Shown here in pieces: positions 1-7,432 of a stretch of 20,358 bases of DNA; position 1 is the first letter of the stretch, and each line of letters opens with the position of its first letter. The notes under the pieces are model-generated. The model searched no databases, was not told where the DNA came from, and saw nothing but the letters and a program-made list of their open reading frames with translations. The stretch spans positions 1 to 20,358 of the forward strand of contig CAZSHI010000035.1 in NCBI GenBank assembly GCA_964606735.1, read 5' to 3'. The stretch is from UBA5109 sp964606735. GTDB taxonomy: Bacteria > Pseudomonadota > Gammaproteobacteria > Pseudomonadales > Pseudohongiellaceae. The position numbers were made by a program, and so were the translations under genes.

Positions 1-656
1 CTGAAGACTGGCACACCAGAATGGTGATGCCAGAAAGGGAGAATTTCGACGGCCTCCCCTTGACTCAACAAGCACAAGAAAAAGCTTTGGCTACTAATTT
101 AGATGCATTAGAGGATCAGGGTCAGGCTTGTGTGGCGTACGGGGCAGCCAGAATAATGCGCGAACCGGGACGCTTAAAAATTTTCTGGGATGACGCAGAT
201 ACATTACGAATTGACACTGATTCTGGGCTGCAAACCCGTCTGTTTCACTTTGCCAATGCTCCTACCTCTATAGCCCCCAGCCTTCAAGGATTATCGGTTG
301 CTGAATGGCAATACAATGTAGGCTTTGATCCTGCCAGAACTAAACTTCTGTTTGAGCAAAATGGATTCAGCACTCAGGGTACTGACTTGGTCCTTCCTGA
401 CAGCGGAAAACTGTATGTAAAAACTGATAATCTCACTGAAGGGATGCTGAGAAAAAATGGCGCTCCGACCAGTTCACAAACGGTTGTGGAGGAATATTTT
501 AATATCATCAGTGGGCCTGATAATAATGACTGGCTAATCGTAACTACAATCGTGCATGATCCAGTTAATCTACTTGTTGATCATGTTACGAGTAGCAATT
601 TCAGACGGGAAAATGATGATTCCAGGTGGAACCCTCAACCTTGTCGACTTTATTAA
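1..656 (+). CDS. 3' part of an unrecognised conserved protein (5' end outside window)
   Basis: The reading frame is already open at the left edge, with the first full codon at base 3 (Glu-Asp-Trp-His-Thr-Arg before the first internal Met), so the true start lies outside the window. About 217 residues are visible, ending in a TAA at 654-656. The segment around Leu-Thr-Gln-Gln-Ala, then Gln-Ala-Cys-Val-Ala-Tyr-Gly and a Met-Arg-Glu-Pro step, resembles secreted bacterial proteins with an LT-x(n)-C-x-P-x-G-x-P-R-x-M layout. I recognise this only loosely and assign no function. No membrane segment is visible in the part present. It is followed by a long non-coding stretch and appears to end its transcription unit. 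Confidence 0.7.
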   Translation, partial: EDWHTRMVMPERENFDGLPLTQQAQEKALATNLDALEDQGQACVAYGAARIMREPGRLKIFWDDADTLRIDTDSGLQTRLFHFANAPTSIAPSLQGLSVAEWQYNVGFDPARTKLLFEQNGFSTQGTDLVLPDSGKLYVKTDNLTEGMLRKNGAPTSSQTVVEEYFNIISGPDNNDWLIVTTIVHDPVNLLVDHVTSSNFRRENDDSRWNPQPCRLY

Positions 657-728
657 TCTAAACTCAAAATACTTTGAAAGCCCTAATTAATAGATGTTGT
701 CTATTGCCTGATCATGAGATTAGAGCTT

Positions 729-758
729 CACGTCCGTTTTTGGCCGAAAGCAGCCAGT
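729..758. repeat. Degenerate copy of a dispersed 30-bp palindromic repeat
   Basis: Aligned by hand to the reverse complement of the repeat at 20301-20330, 24 of 30 positions match, including an unbroken 14-base run from 740 to 753. The copy has lost symmetry at its edges. I recall similar TGTCCGC-(N)-GGCC-(N)-GCGGACA elements between genes in gammaproteobacterial genomes; their function is unknown to me. Confidence 0.6.
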
Positions 759-874
759 TGAGCTTATTTCCCTGTTATCAAACTGGCAATAAATCAATTC
801 ATGCTTTCAACATGTTGAATTTTATAGAAATATTGGGAATTTATGCTTGGAATAACCTAGAAGTGTAGGGAAAT

Positions 875-910
875 CCCTGTAAATTACCCGGCTAATAGCG
901 AATTTCAGGG
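875..910. repeat. Imperfect inverted repeat in intergenic DNA
   Basis: CCCTGTAAATT at 875-885 faces AATTTCAGGG at 901-910. The arms are complementary except for one extra base in the left arm, and the loop is 15 bases. No T-run follows, so it is not an obvious terminator. It could be a protein-binding dyad or chance. Confidence 0.3.
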
Positions 911-1109
911 CAGGTATCGCTGTAGACTACCTACACCGCCATATGAAGGAAACAGAAACCCCTTCGGCGTCTTTTATGCTCAGGTTTTATGATTAGGGAG
1001 GGGTGAGAAGCTACAACAGGATGTGAATAGACACTTTTACACAGTTAGTTGATGAAAAATCAGATATTAGGTATTCGAATTATGGTATGTTTGGCCTAGG
1101 AGTTTCGTT

Positions 1110-1132
1110 CAGAATCGAATTTACCGATTCTG
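1110..1132. promoter_or_regulatory. Perfect dyad upstream of the secreted-protein gene
   Basis: CAGAATCG at 1110-1117 and CGATTCTG at 1125-1132 are perfect 8-bp inverted arms around a 7-bp centre. The dyad lies about 58 bp before the ATG at 1190. A TATACT box at 1161-1166 could be the -10 element, but I see no good -35 at standard spacing. That would suit an activator-dependent promoter with the dyad near -45. The role is inferred. Confidence 0.35.
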
Positions 1133-1189
1133 GATTCAGGCAGAAAGGATTACCTTACCTTATACTTAACTAAATTTAAGAGAGAAAAA

Positions 1190-1699
1190 ATGAAAAAGCA
1201 TGCAAGAAAAATCTTAAATTATGTATGGCTTGTCCCTGTTGCGTTCCTATTGGCACAACCCTCAGCTCTGGGCAGGCCCAAATTGTTTCCAGGTTTTCTA
1301 TATGTGGATAATCCCTATGTGGAAATGTCGGACGCTGCCTCCAATCAGGCCAGAGTGTCTTTCACGATCCAAAACATGCATGCAAGCGACCCACTGGTGC
1401 TCCTGAGTATTTTGGGGGAGTCGCTGGAAGCATCGACTGAACTGGAGCAGCTTGTGATCAATCCCGGTGAAGTTTCACCTCCGGTTCATGCGCTGGTGAC
1501 ACTCGCCGATGATTATTCTGCCAGTGACGGTAACCTGTACCTAGAAATTCTGGTGCGACGAGGACTTGAGGCGATGGAATATGTGGAAGTGATTGAAGAT
1601 CCCCGTGCCTTGGCCAGGGTGCCACTGGGTTTCAAGTTACAGAAATCAGGAATTCCAAACGAAGATGAGTACCTGGTGCCTTTTGAAATCAGGGATTAA
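1190..1699 (+). CDS. Small secreted protein of unknown function
   Basis: The product is 169 residues. The first about 28 form a signal peptide: a Lys/Arg-rich start, a hydrophobic core (VWLVPVAFLLA) and a small-residue end near Ser-Ala-Leu-Gly, so the mature protein should be periplasmic. The mature part looks like an all-beta domain with alternating hydrophobic residues and no Cys pair or membrane segment. Its first half (a Tyr-Val-Asp-Asn-Pro-Tyr-Val strand, then a Phe-Thr-Ile-Gln-Asn-Met strand) vaguely recalls Ig-like or PCuAC-type beta sandwiches, but I see no copper-ligand Met/His cluster and make no functional claim. The start is supported by an AAGAGAG purine tract 7-13 bases upstream. 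The gene ends before a strong terminator and appears monocistronic. Confidence 0.8.
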   Translation: MKKHARKILNYVWLVPVAFLLAQPSALGRPKLFPGFLYVDNPYVEMSDAASNQARVSFTIQNMHASDPLVLLSILGESLEASTELEQLVINPGEVSPPVHALVTLADDYSASDGNLYLEILVRRGLEAMEYVEVIEDPRALARVPLGFKLQKSGIPNEDEYLVPFEIRD

Positions 1700-1757
1700 C
1701 TAGATTCAGGGCATTCGTTTTATAGATCTAAAGAGGCTGGCAGCCCACCAGCCCAAC

Positions 1758-1786
1758 AAAAGAAACCGCTTCGGCGGTTTCTTTTT
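1758..1786. terminator. Strong bidirectional Rho-independent terminator
   Basis: A perfect 12-bp stem (1758-1769 against 1774-1785) closes a TTCG tetraloop at 1770-1773. The stem has a GC-rich top and an A-tract/T-tract base, so it ends in T5 on the plus strand and T4 on the minus strand. It lies between the convergent ends of the secreted-protein gene (stop at 1699) and the dehalogenase-like gene (stop at 1851) and should terminate both. Confidence 0.92.
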
Positions 1787-1850
1787 GTGATTCAAATGGC
1801 CATTGGTTGGAACAGCCGGGAAAGGTCAGGTTGCTTAAGAGCCCTTGCTG

Positions 1851-2732
1851 CTAGGGTCTTTTTCTGAAAAACTGCAACAAAGCCTCGGCTGTTTCTGTGG
1901 GGGCTTCTTCTGCTAAGTAATGACCGCAGGGCAGGGCAAAACCGCTCACTTGCGCAGCCCATTTTTTCCATTCCGTGATGATATTGTATTTTTGCCCAAC
2001 AAAGCCTCCCTGACCCCATAGCGCCAGAACGGGACATTGAATTTTGTTGCTCTGATCAATATCCAGCTGGTCGTGATCCAGATCGATGCTGGCAGCTGCC
2101 CGATAATCTTCGCAACTGGCATGGATCATTTCCGCTGTCATGCAACGCAGGTATTCTGCCAGGGCCGCTGCTGTAAATGCGCCACTATCCAGGCCCCATT
2201 GCCCCAGTTTTTGATGAAGAAAATATGCAGGGTTCGCAGCAATCATTCTTTCAGGCAAATCATAGGCTTGAATGAGGAAAAACCAGTGGTAATAGGCCTT
2301 GGCAAATTCCATATCGGCGGTTTTATACATGGTGTAGGTGGGTGCTATATCCAGAACCGCCAGCTTTTGAACGACATGAGGATGGTCCAGGGCCATCCGA
2401 TGGGCCACTCTGCCTCCCCGATCATGGCCAGCCACACAAAAACTTGAAAACCCCAGTGAGCCCATAAGCGCTACCTGGTCGTTTGCCATGTTTCTTTTTG
2501 AGTAAGGGCTGTGGTCCGCTGTTGATGCAGGTTTGCTGCTGTCACCATAACCACGCAGATCACTTAGTACTACGGTAAATTGATCAGTTAACAGTGGCGC
2601 AACTTTATGCCACATGACATGCGTCTGCGGATAGCCATGCAAGAGCAGAAGAGGAGGACCCTGACCCGCGATAAGGTAATTAATATTCAGATCTTGCTGG
2701 CTGAAAAACTTCTTTTTAAACCCCTCGAACAT
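1851..2732 (-). CDS. Alpha/beta hydrolase, fluoroacetate/haloacetate dehalogenase type
   Basis: The product is 293 residues, a usual length for the family, which hydrolyses the carbon-halogen bond of haloacetates to glycolate in the cytoplasm. Every residue recalled from characterised fluoroacetate dehalogenases is present, in order and at matching spacing: nucleophile Asp104 in Gly-His-Asp-Arg-Gly, carboxylate-binding Arg105 and Arg108, acid Asp128, halide-pocket His149 and Trp150 (Tyr-His-Trp) and Tyr210 (Cys-Glu-Asp-Tyr-Arg), and base His271. The oxyanion-hole region is His-Gly-Tyr-Pro-Gln. There is no signal peptide. The ATG at 2732 is preceded by AAAGGTGG nine bases upstream. It is monocistronic and convergent with the secreted-protein gene. 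The fold is certain; substrate is inferred, and epoxide hydrolase or another ester hydrolase is less likely given the halide-pocket set. Confidence 0.87.
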   Translation of the reverse strand: MFEGFKKKFFSQQDLNINYLIAGQGPPLLLLHGYPQTHVMWHKVAPLLTDQFTVVLSDLRGYGDSSKPASTADHSPYSKRNMANDQVALMGSLGFSSFCVAGHDRGGRVAHRMALDHPHVVQKLAVLDIAPTYTMYKTADMEFAKAYYHWFFLIQAYDLPERMIAANPAYFLHQKLGQWGLDSGAFTAAALAEYLRCMTAEMIHASCEDYRAAASIDLDHDQLDIDQSNKIQCPVLALWGQGGFVGQKYNIITEWKKWAAQVSGFALPCGHYLAEEAPTETAEALLQFFRKRP

Positions 2733-2811
2733 GGAGGATAGCCACCTTTGCTATTGATAGATGCGCTTTATACCTAGCAGGATTACCATCGTCAAACCCT
2801 GTCCCAGGCGA

Positions 2812-2828
2812 GCAGGCAGGGAGCCTGC
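2812..2828. repeat. Small GC-rich hairpin in the divergent intergenic region
   Basis: GCAGGC at 2812-2817 and GCCTGC at 2823-2828 form a 6-bp stem with a 5-base loop. It lies between the dehalogenase-like gene and the amidohydrolase start at 2969. No T-run follows. It could be a leader structure or a binding site; evidence is weak. Confidence 0.3.
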
Positions 2829-2968
2829 CACTACCACCAACGATATAGTAAATCTGTCAATAAAGCGCTAAGCTTTTGGGCGTCATACCCATAGCAAATA
2901 GACTTTACTACAGGGCATGCGTTGTAAGAATCGTCCCGCTTCAACCTCTTTTACAGGCAGGCCTGTGT

Positions 2969-4345
2969 ATGAAGATATTTTCTGTAAGCGCCAACACTTT
3001 GTTACCGCTCATCATCTTAATCGTTCAACTGTTTTTCTCAGGCAGCCCGCTTTATGCGCAAAACCCGGTGCTCAACAATTCTGAAGGCGAGCGAATTGCC
3101 CTGGTCGGTGGCACGCTAATCGATGGAAGTGGCGCGCCGCCAATTGAGAATACTGTGTTACTGATTGATGGTGAGCGTATTGCGGGAGTAGGGCAGATGG
3201 GCATTCTGAGAGTGCCTGATGATTACAGGGTGATTTCCACCGAAGGCCGCACAGTCATGCCTGGTTTATGGGATATGCATGTGCATTTGCTCTATGCCGG
3301 TCATACCAATAACCGTTACTGGCATGAGAATTATACGTCACGTTTTGCCGAAGACATTATGCCAGCTACGGCATTGCAATTACTGCAGGCCGGGGTTACC
3401 AGTGCGAGGGATCTGGGTGCACCACCGGAATCCGTTTTTCTGATAAGACAGCAGATTGAAAATGGCGAGATACTGGGTCCAACCATTTATGCGGCAGGCC
3501 CGCAATTAACCCCGCAACCACCCGAGTGGGCACAATACTACCGCCGGAATATTGCTGGTCAGACAAATGCCACAACTCAGGCAAGAGCCCTGGTGGAGTT
3601 GCAAGCAGACGTTCTGAAAGTCAGTAATGCCGAAGGTCTCAGTGTGGATGATGTAAGTACCGTGACCGGTATTGCGCACTCACAGGGTTTACTGGTTACC
3701 GCACATGGCAGAACAGATGCCGAAATTGAAATCGGTCTGGCTGGTGGTATCGATGAATTCCAGCATATCGGGACTGGCAGTGAGACTTTTCCAGCCAACC
3801 TGATACAGCAGATTGAGTCACGTATTGCCAGCGGATCAAATCTTTACTGGACGCCAACCATTGGGCTGCAGTTGCGGGTTGGTACTGCCAAAGAGGACAG
3901 GGAATTACTCGATGATCCGGAAAATTACCTGGGCTTGCCAGCGAATGTTGCCGCGGATATCCGCAATTCACTGCTGAACTATGACCCCGCTCCAGCGGCG
4001 ACCCATATCATCAAAACCAAAATCAGTCAGCTACAGGCGGCCGGAGTGACCCTGCTGCTTGGTACGGACGGTGGTCTGTCAGGGAACCCACATGCGCAGG
4101 GCATGTGGCAGGAAATGCGTGCCTGGGTGGAGGAACTGAATATGGATCCGATGACAACCATCTATAGTGCAACCGGATTGGCTGCTCAGGTCATGGGGAT
4201 GGATGAGCAGGTGGGAACTTTAACTGCTGGCAAGATCGCGGATGTGATTGTAGTGAATGGCAATCCTTTACTGGATATGGGTGTTTTACGGAATCCCGAG
4301 CTGGTTATCAAAAATGGCAGTATAGTCTTTGGAGAAATCCGCTAA
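2969..4345 (+). CDS. Secreted metal-dependent amidohydrolase (imidazolonepropionase/dipeptidase-like)
   Basis: From the ATG at 2969 the product is 458 residues. It begins with a classical signal peptide (hydrophobic 11-24, cleavage near Leu-Tyr-Ala30-Gln), implying a periplasmic enzyme. The frame is open upstream to a TTG at 2876, but the longer version would bury the signal peptide, so 2969 is chosen. The amidohydrolase ligand set is complete: His104 and His106 (Asp-Met-His-Val-His), Lys217 (likely carboxylated, in Val-Leu-Lys-Val-Ser), His246, His266 and Asp367 (Gly-Thr-Asp-Gly-Gly). The C-terminal Gly-Lys-Ile-Ala-Asp-Val-Ile-Val segment and the N-terminal Gly-Gly-Thr-Leu-Ile-Asp-Gly are typical. 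This group includes Xaa-Pro dipeptidases and cyclic-amide hydrolases; I cannot tell the substrate. Its stop overlaps the next start. Confidence 0.88.
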   Translation: MKIFSVSANTLLPLIILIVQLFFSGSPLYAQNPVLNNSEGERIALVGGTLIDGSGAPPIENTVLLIDGERIAGVGQMGILRVPDDYRVISTEGRTVMPGLWDMHVHLLYAGHTNNRYWHENYTSRFAEDIMPATALQLLQAGVTSARDLGAPPESVFLIRQQIENGEILGPTIYAAGPQLTPQPPEWAQYYRRNIAGQTNATTQARALVELQADVLKVSNAEGLSVDDVSTVTGIAHSQGLLVTAHGRTDAEIEIGLAGGIDEFQHIGTGSETFPANLIQQIESRIASGSNLYWTPTIGLQLRVGTAKEDRELLDDPENYLGLPANVAADIRNSLLNYDPAPAATHIIKTKISQLQAAGVTLLLGTDGGLSGNPHAQGMWQEMRAWVEELNMDPMTTIYSATGLAAQVMGMDEQVGTLTAGKIADVIVVNGNPLLDMGVLRNPELVIKNGSIVFGEIR

Positions 4346-4884
4346 TGACAGCTGGACAGAGACAAACTGCTCGTCTGATTCCCGGCAGCAAAGCACCGGA
4401 ACTGGATGTGCCACTGCTGGCCGGTGGGCGCTGGCGCTTATCGGAACAAAAGCCGGAAAAATTTACGCTGATTCATGTTTTTCGTGGCGTACATTGCACA
4501 TTCTGTCAGCCGGAAGTGGAAAAGCTGCAGACCATGATGGCTGGCTTTGCCGAAATCGGTGTGTCGCTTTTATCGCTCAGCATGGACAGCAGGGAGAGGG
4601 CTGAACGGGCCCGGGACGAATGGAATTTTGATTCACTGCCCTTTGCTTATGGTCTGACGGAAGAGCAGGCCAGAAGTTGGGGGCTTTTCCTCTCTCCACG
4701 TGTCAAGGACAAGGAGCCCGAACTGTTTGCCGAACCAGCTGCTTTTCTGGTGAACGCAGAGGGTTTACTGCATGCCGAATTTCAGTCTTCTGTTCCCTGG
4801 ATGCGGATGGATCTGGATACATTCTACCGTGGCATACAAGTGGCCATGCAGCGCGGCACTCCGCCGCGTGGTACGCATGTCTGA
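4345..4884 (+). CDS. Peroxiredoxin-like thioredoxin-fold protein (AhpC/TSA family)
   Basis: The product is 179 residues without a signal peptide, so it is probably cytoplasmic. The fold signature is Val-Phe-Arg-Gly-Val-His-Cys51-Thr-Phe-Cys54, a CxxC after a beta strand as in the AhpC/TSA 'peroxiredoxin-like' group, followed by Ser-Met-Asp-Ser-Arg-Glu-Arg-Ala and Tyr-Gly-Leu-Thr blocks and a late Glu-Pro-Ala-Ala-Phe-Leu-Val strand. These proteins reduce peroxides or act as thiol reductases; the true substrate is unknown. The ATG shares its A with the upstream TAA stop (TAATG), so translation is coupled to the amidohydrolase and both belong to one operon. It converges with the SMP-30 gene with only 15 bp between stops. 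Confidence 0.82.
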   Translation: MTAGQRQTARLIPGSKAPELDVPLLAGGRWRLSEQKPEKFTLIHVFRGVHCTFCQPEVEKLQTMMAGFAEIGVSLLSLSMDSRERAERARDEWNFDSLPFAYGLTEEQARSWGLFLSPRVKDKEPELFAEPAAFLVNAEGLLHAEFQSSVPWMRMDLDTFYRGIQVAMQRGTPPRGTHV

Positions 4885-4899
4885 TCGCTGAAGGGGGCT

Positions 4900-5973
4900 T
4901 TATTTGGCGCGCCCCAGATAACCTTGTGTCTGAACAGGCATGCGGATGATCCAGTTATCCGGGCTGCCCTGGAAAGCACCGCGCAGGACAATGGCGTATA
5001 AATAACGCCTGTCCTCACCGCTGAAGACCACACCATGCAAACCTTGCGGGCCGGGGATATTACCCAGAAAGTTGCCGCGAGTACCAAAAACATCCACACC
5101 ACTGCCATTACTGACATAAAGCCTGCCCTGATTATCCACCGCCATACCGTCACCGCCGCCACTGCTTAGAGTAGCAAAGTCGCGCTGATTACTCAGCGAG
5201 CCGTCGTCTTCAACATCAAAGGCAAGCACAACGGGACCGTTGGTGACATACAAGATATCTTCATTGGGGCTTAATAAAATGCCGTTGGTGCCGACGACAT
5301 TCTCGCCGTAGCGCGTGACTTCGCCTTCGGGATTGGCGTAATAAAAACCTGCTGCCGTGATCGTGAAATACACCCCACCTTTGGCATCGGCAGCCAAATC
5401 ATTGACAATGCCTCCGACACAATCAAGGGGTTCGCCGCGATAGCTCTCAGTAAAAACAGCGCGTTCTGGCTCGAGTTGTATGATGCCTGGATTCAGGCCC
5501 CGGCTCAGGACAAACAGCTCGCCTTGTTTGTTACGCGACAGTGCGCCTCCGGTATTGGTGTTGGCATAGACAATTTCAGAACTGCCGTCGGGATTCAGGC
5601 GAATGACATTGCTGGCATCGTTGTTGGCAAACAGCAGTCCACCGTCCTCGGTGGCAATCGGGCCATCCGCGTTATTGCCGTTCCAGGCCCAGACCTGTTC
5701 CCATGCACTGCCGGCAGCAACAATACCGTTGATGCCGCTACTGAGGACAGGCAGCTCAAGCTCGGCAATAGCGGTTGCCGCCGGATCACTGCGGGTAAAA
5801 GGGATGGCCATTGGTTCAGCCGGATCACTGCACTGTGCCAGTACATTCTGCACAGCCGGATCCTGCCAGGATTGCAGACTGGAGCCGGCATTAAAGCGCA
5901 GCGCAGGATTCTGGGCCAGCAAGGGGCTGGCAGCAAAAAGCAGTGTAAAAGCCAATAAACGAGAAGAGTGCAT
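4900..5973 (-). CDS. Secreted SMP-30/gluconolactonase-like beta-propeller protein
   Basis: From the ATG at 5973 the product is 357 residues with a signal peptide ending near Pro-Leu-Leu-Ala20, so it should be periplasmic. In-frame ATGs at 5979 and 6045 exist, but only 5973 has a GGAA at suitable distance. Propeller-blade motifs recur (Gly-Gly-Leu-Leu-Phe-Ala, Gly-Glu-Leu-Phe-Val, Gly-Gly-Val-Tyr-Phe, Gly-Arg-Leu-Tyr-Val). Family metal/substrate residues can be matched: Asn191-Asp192, Asn230 (Gly-Thr-Asn-Gly-Ile-Leu-Leu-Ser) and Asp275 (Gly-Asp-Gly-Met). The first metal ligand, usually Glu-Gly-Pro, seems to be Asp103-Gly-Pro. Family members hydrolyse lactones. It is the last gene of the hpa operon, 46 bp after the transporter, which suggests a periplasmic lactone or ester linked to the aromatic substrate; that is inference. 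Confidence 0.8.
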   Translation of the reverse strand: MHSSRLLAFTLLFAASPLLAQNPALRFNAGSSLQSWQDPAVQNVLAQCSDPAEPMAIPFTRSDPAATAIAELELPVLSSGINGIVAAGSAWEQVWAWNGNNADGPIATEDGGLLFANNDASNVIRLNPDGSSEIVYANTNTGGALSRNKQGELFVLSRGLNPGIIQLEPERAVFTESYRGEPLDCVGGIVNDLAADAKGGVYFTITAAGFYYANPEGEVTRYGENVVGTNGILLSPNEDILYVTNGPVVLAFDVEDDGSLSNQRDFATLSSGGGDGMAVDNQGRLYVSNGSGVDVFGTRGNFLGNIPGPQGLHGVVFSGEDRRYLYAIVLRGAFQGSPDNWIIRMPVQTQGYLGRAK

Positions 5974-6019
5974 AATCATGTTCCGGTTTTCAATGTAGTA
6001 GGTTTGGCAGGACTCGAGG

Positions 6020-7354
6020 CTATCTGACATGCAGGCGATAAGCAATCAGCCCGCCGAGTACTGCCGGCACCGCAAAAATGTAAAAGTTTACGGACATGCT
6101 GAGACCAGCCGCGATCAGGAAGCCGGCGACACCGGGACCGATGACAGCTCCGATCCTTCCCAGTCCGATTGCCCAGCCGACACCTGTACTGCGGATTTCG
6201 ACTGGATAAACCTTGGCAGCAACGGCATACAGTCCAGTGAAGCCCCCCTGGAACAGAAGGCCGATCATGAACACTAGTGCCAGCAGGAGAGTCTGCTGAT
6301 TCGGCGAAGCAGCAAATGCAATTAAAAAGCCGCCCGAAAGTAGCAGAAAGGTACAAATGATATTGGATAGCTTATAGCGGGTGGAAATGATGCCCAGTAT
6401 GTAAATGCCGATGACACCGCCCAGATTAAACAAGAAAAAAGCCGAACGGCCGACTTCCGGCGCAAAGCCGGAATACTCCATCAGTGCCGGGATCCAGGTA
6501 AACAGGAAATACATGGTGCTGAAGCAGCAAAGAAAGGTTGTCCAGATCAGTAGTGTGGTTCTCCAGTAATCTTCAGCCAGCATGCCCTTGAAATTTTCCA
6601 GTGCTGAACCTTGCTTTAGAGATGGATTCGATGTTTCAGGAGCAGGCAGTTCGCTAAATTCGGTGTTGGCGAGTTTTCGCAGAATCCGGTTGATTTTTTG
6701 CAGGGCATTTTTGGGTTGCCGCCGGGTCAGATACTGCAGTGATTCGGGCAGTAAAAACAGGACCAGCACACCCATCATGAAGGTCAGTATGCCGCCGAAC
6801 CAGAACATGCCGCGCCAGCCAAATTCGGGCATGATGTAGTTACCGATCACGGCAGTAAACATGCCGCCCAGTGGATAGCCTGACGTGACCAGTGTCACCG
6901 AAAGCGCCTTGTATTTGTCCGGACTGTACTCTATGGCCAGGGCAGCCTGACTGGCCAGCATGGCGCCGACCCCGAGACCGCTGATGATGCGCAATACGAT
7001 GAATTCGGCATAGGAGGTTGCGTTTGCAGTCAGGATAATGGTTAGGCTGACAGCCAGTACGCTGGACAAAATCACCAGCTTGCGGCCGAAAATGTCAGAC
7101 AGCGGTGCGACAAACATAGCCCCACAGGCCATGCCAAATAACGCCGCACTGGAGATGAGCCCCAGGCGGTCAGGTGTCAGCTGCAGCTCATTGGCTACCG
7201 CGGTGTTAACAATAGACATGGCGGTTATGTCAAAACCGTCCAGCATGTTGAGAATCATGCAAAGGGCAATAACAATGATCTGTTGTGCTGAAACCTTGCC
7301 CCTGTCAATAAGTTCGGCGAGAGTTTCCTGGGTACTGGCTAATGTGTTTTGCAT
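6020..7354 (-). CDS. MFS transporter, aromatic acid:H+ symporter (AAHS) type
   Basis: From the ATG at 7354 the product is 444 residues with about 12 hydrophobic membrane segments and a longer hydrophilic loop in the middle (around Arg-Arg-Gln-Pro to Ser-Leu-Lys-Gln). Membrane segment 1 carries Leu-Asp-Gly-Phe-Asp, the Asp-Gly-x-Asp signature of PcaK/BenK-type aromatic acid symporters. The segment 2-3 loop has Leu-Ser-Asp-Ile-Phe-Gly-Arg-Lys. The frame extends upstream to 7411, but AGGA is correctly spaced only for 7354. It follows hpaD by 78 bp in the same operon, so the likely cargo is homoprotocatechuate, 4-hydroxyphenylacetate or a related acid. It is not recognisably the enterobacterial HpaX, so no symbol is given. 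Confidence 0.85.
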   Translation of the reverse strand: MQNTLASTQETLAELIDRGKVSAQQIIVIALCMILNMLDGFDITAMSIVNTAVANELQLTPDRLGLISSAALFGMACGAMFVAPLSDIFGRKLVILSSVLAVSLTIILTANATSYAEFIVLRIISGLGVGAMLASQAALAIEYSPDKYKALSVTLVTSGYPLGGMFTAVIGNYIMPEFGWRGMFWFGGILTFMMGVLVLFLLPESLQYLTRRQPKNALQKINRILRKLANTEFSELPAPETSNPSLKQGSALENFKGMLAEDYWRTTLLIWTTFLCCFSTMYFLFTWIPALMEYSGFAPEVGRSAFFLFNLGGVIGIYILGIISTRYKLSNIICTFLLLSGGFLIAFAASPNQQTLLLALVFMIGLLFQGGFTGLYAVAAKVYPVEIRSTGVGWAIGLGRIGAVIGPGVAGFLIAAGLSMSVNFYIFAVPAVLGGLIAYRLHVR

Positions 7355-7432
7355 GCTCATCCTGTTGTTATTGTTAAGTAGTCTGGCTTTCCGGTGATGA
7401 TGGAATGACAAGTGCTGCTTTTGCTTGAGTCC

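Larger units (their letters stand above)
657..1189. other. Intergenic stretch of 533 bp without a credible gene
   Basis: No open frame here has a ribosome binding site and protein-like composition. The only sizeable one (674-868) starts with TTG and runs across a repeat. The stretch is AT-richer than the genes. It holds a degenerate copy of the palindromic repeat also found at 20301-20330, an imperfect dyad at 875-910, a perfect 8-bp-arm dyad at 1110-1132, and a TATACT -10-like box at 1161-1166. Confidence 0.6.

Noticed and set aside
674..868. Small open frame (64 codons, TTG start) after the partial gene
   Set aside because: No ribosome binding site, poor start codon, AT-rich low-quality composition, and it overlaps a degenerate intergenic repeat.
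951..976. CCCCTTCGGCG followed by TCTTTT as a terminator for the partial gene
   Set aside because: It resembles the true terminator at 1758-1786 around the TTCG loop, but the arms mismatch at alternate positions, so no stable stem forms.
1796..1808. 13-base identity with 5804-5816
   Set aside because: A few matches of this length are expected by chance in 20 kb, and one copy lies in coding sequence.
2876..2968. TTG start extending the amidohydrolase by 31 residues
   Set aside because: The extension would place residues ahead of a clear signal peptide at the ATG 2969 and has no ribosome binding site.
4885..4915. Possible terminator between the convergent peroxiredoxin-like and SMP-30 genes
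   Set aside because: A GGGGC/GCCCC pairing exists but the loop is long, it overlaps coding sequence and no T-run follows.
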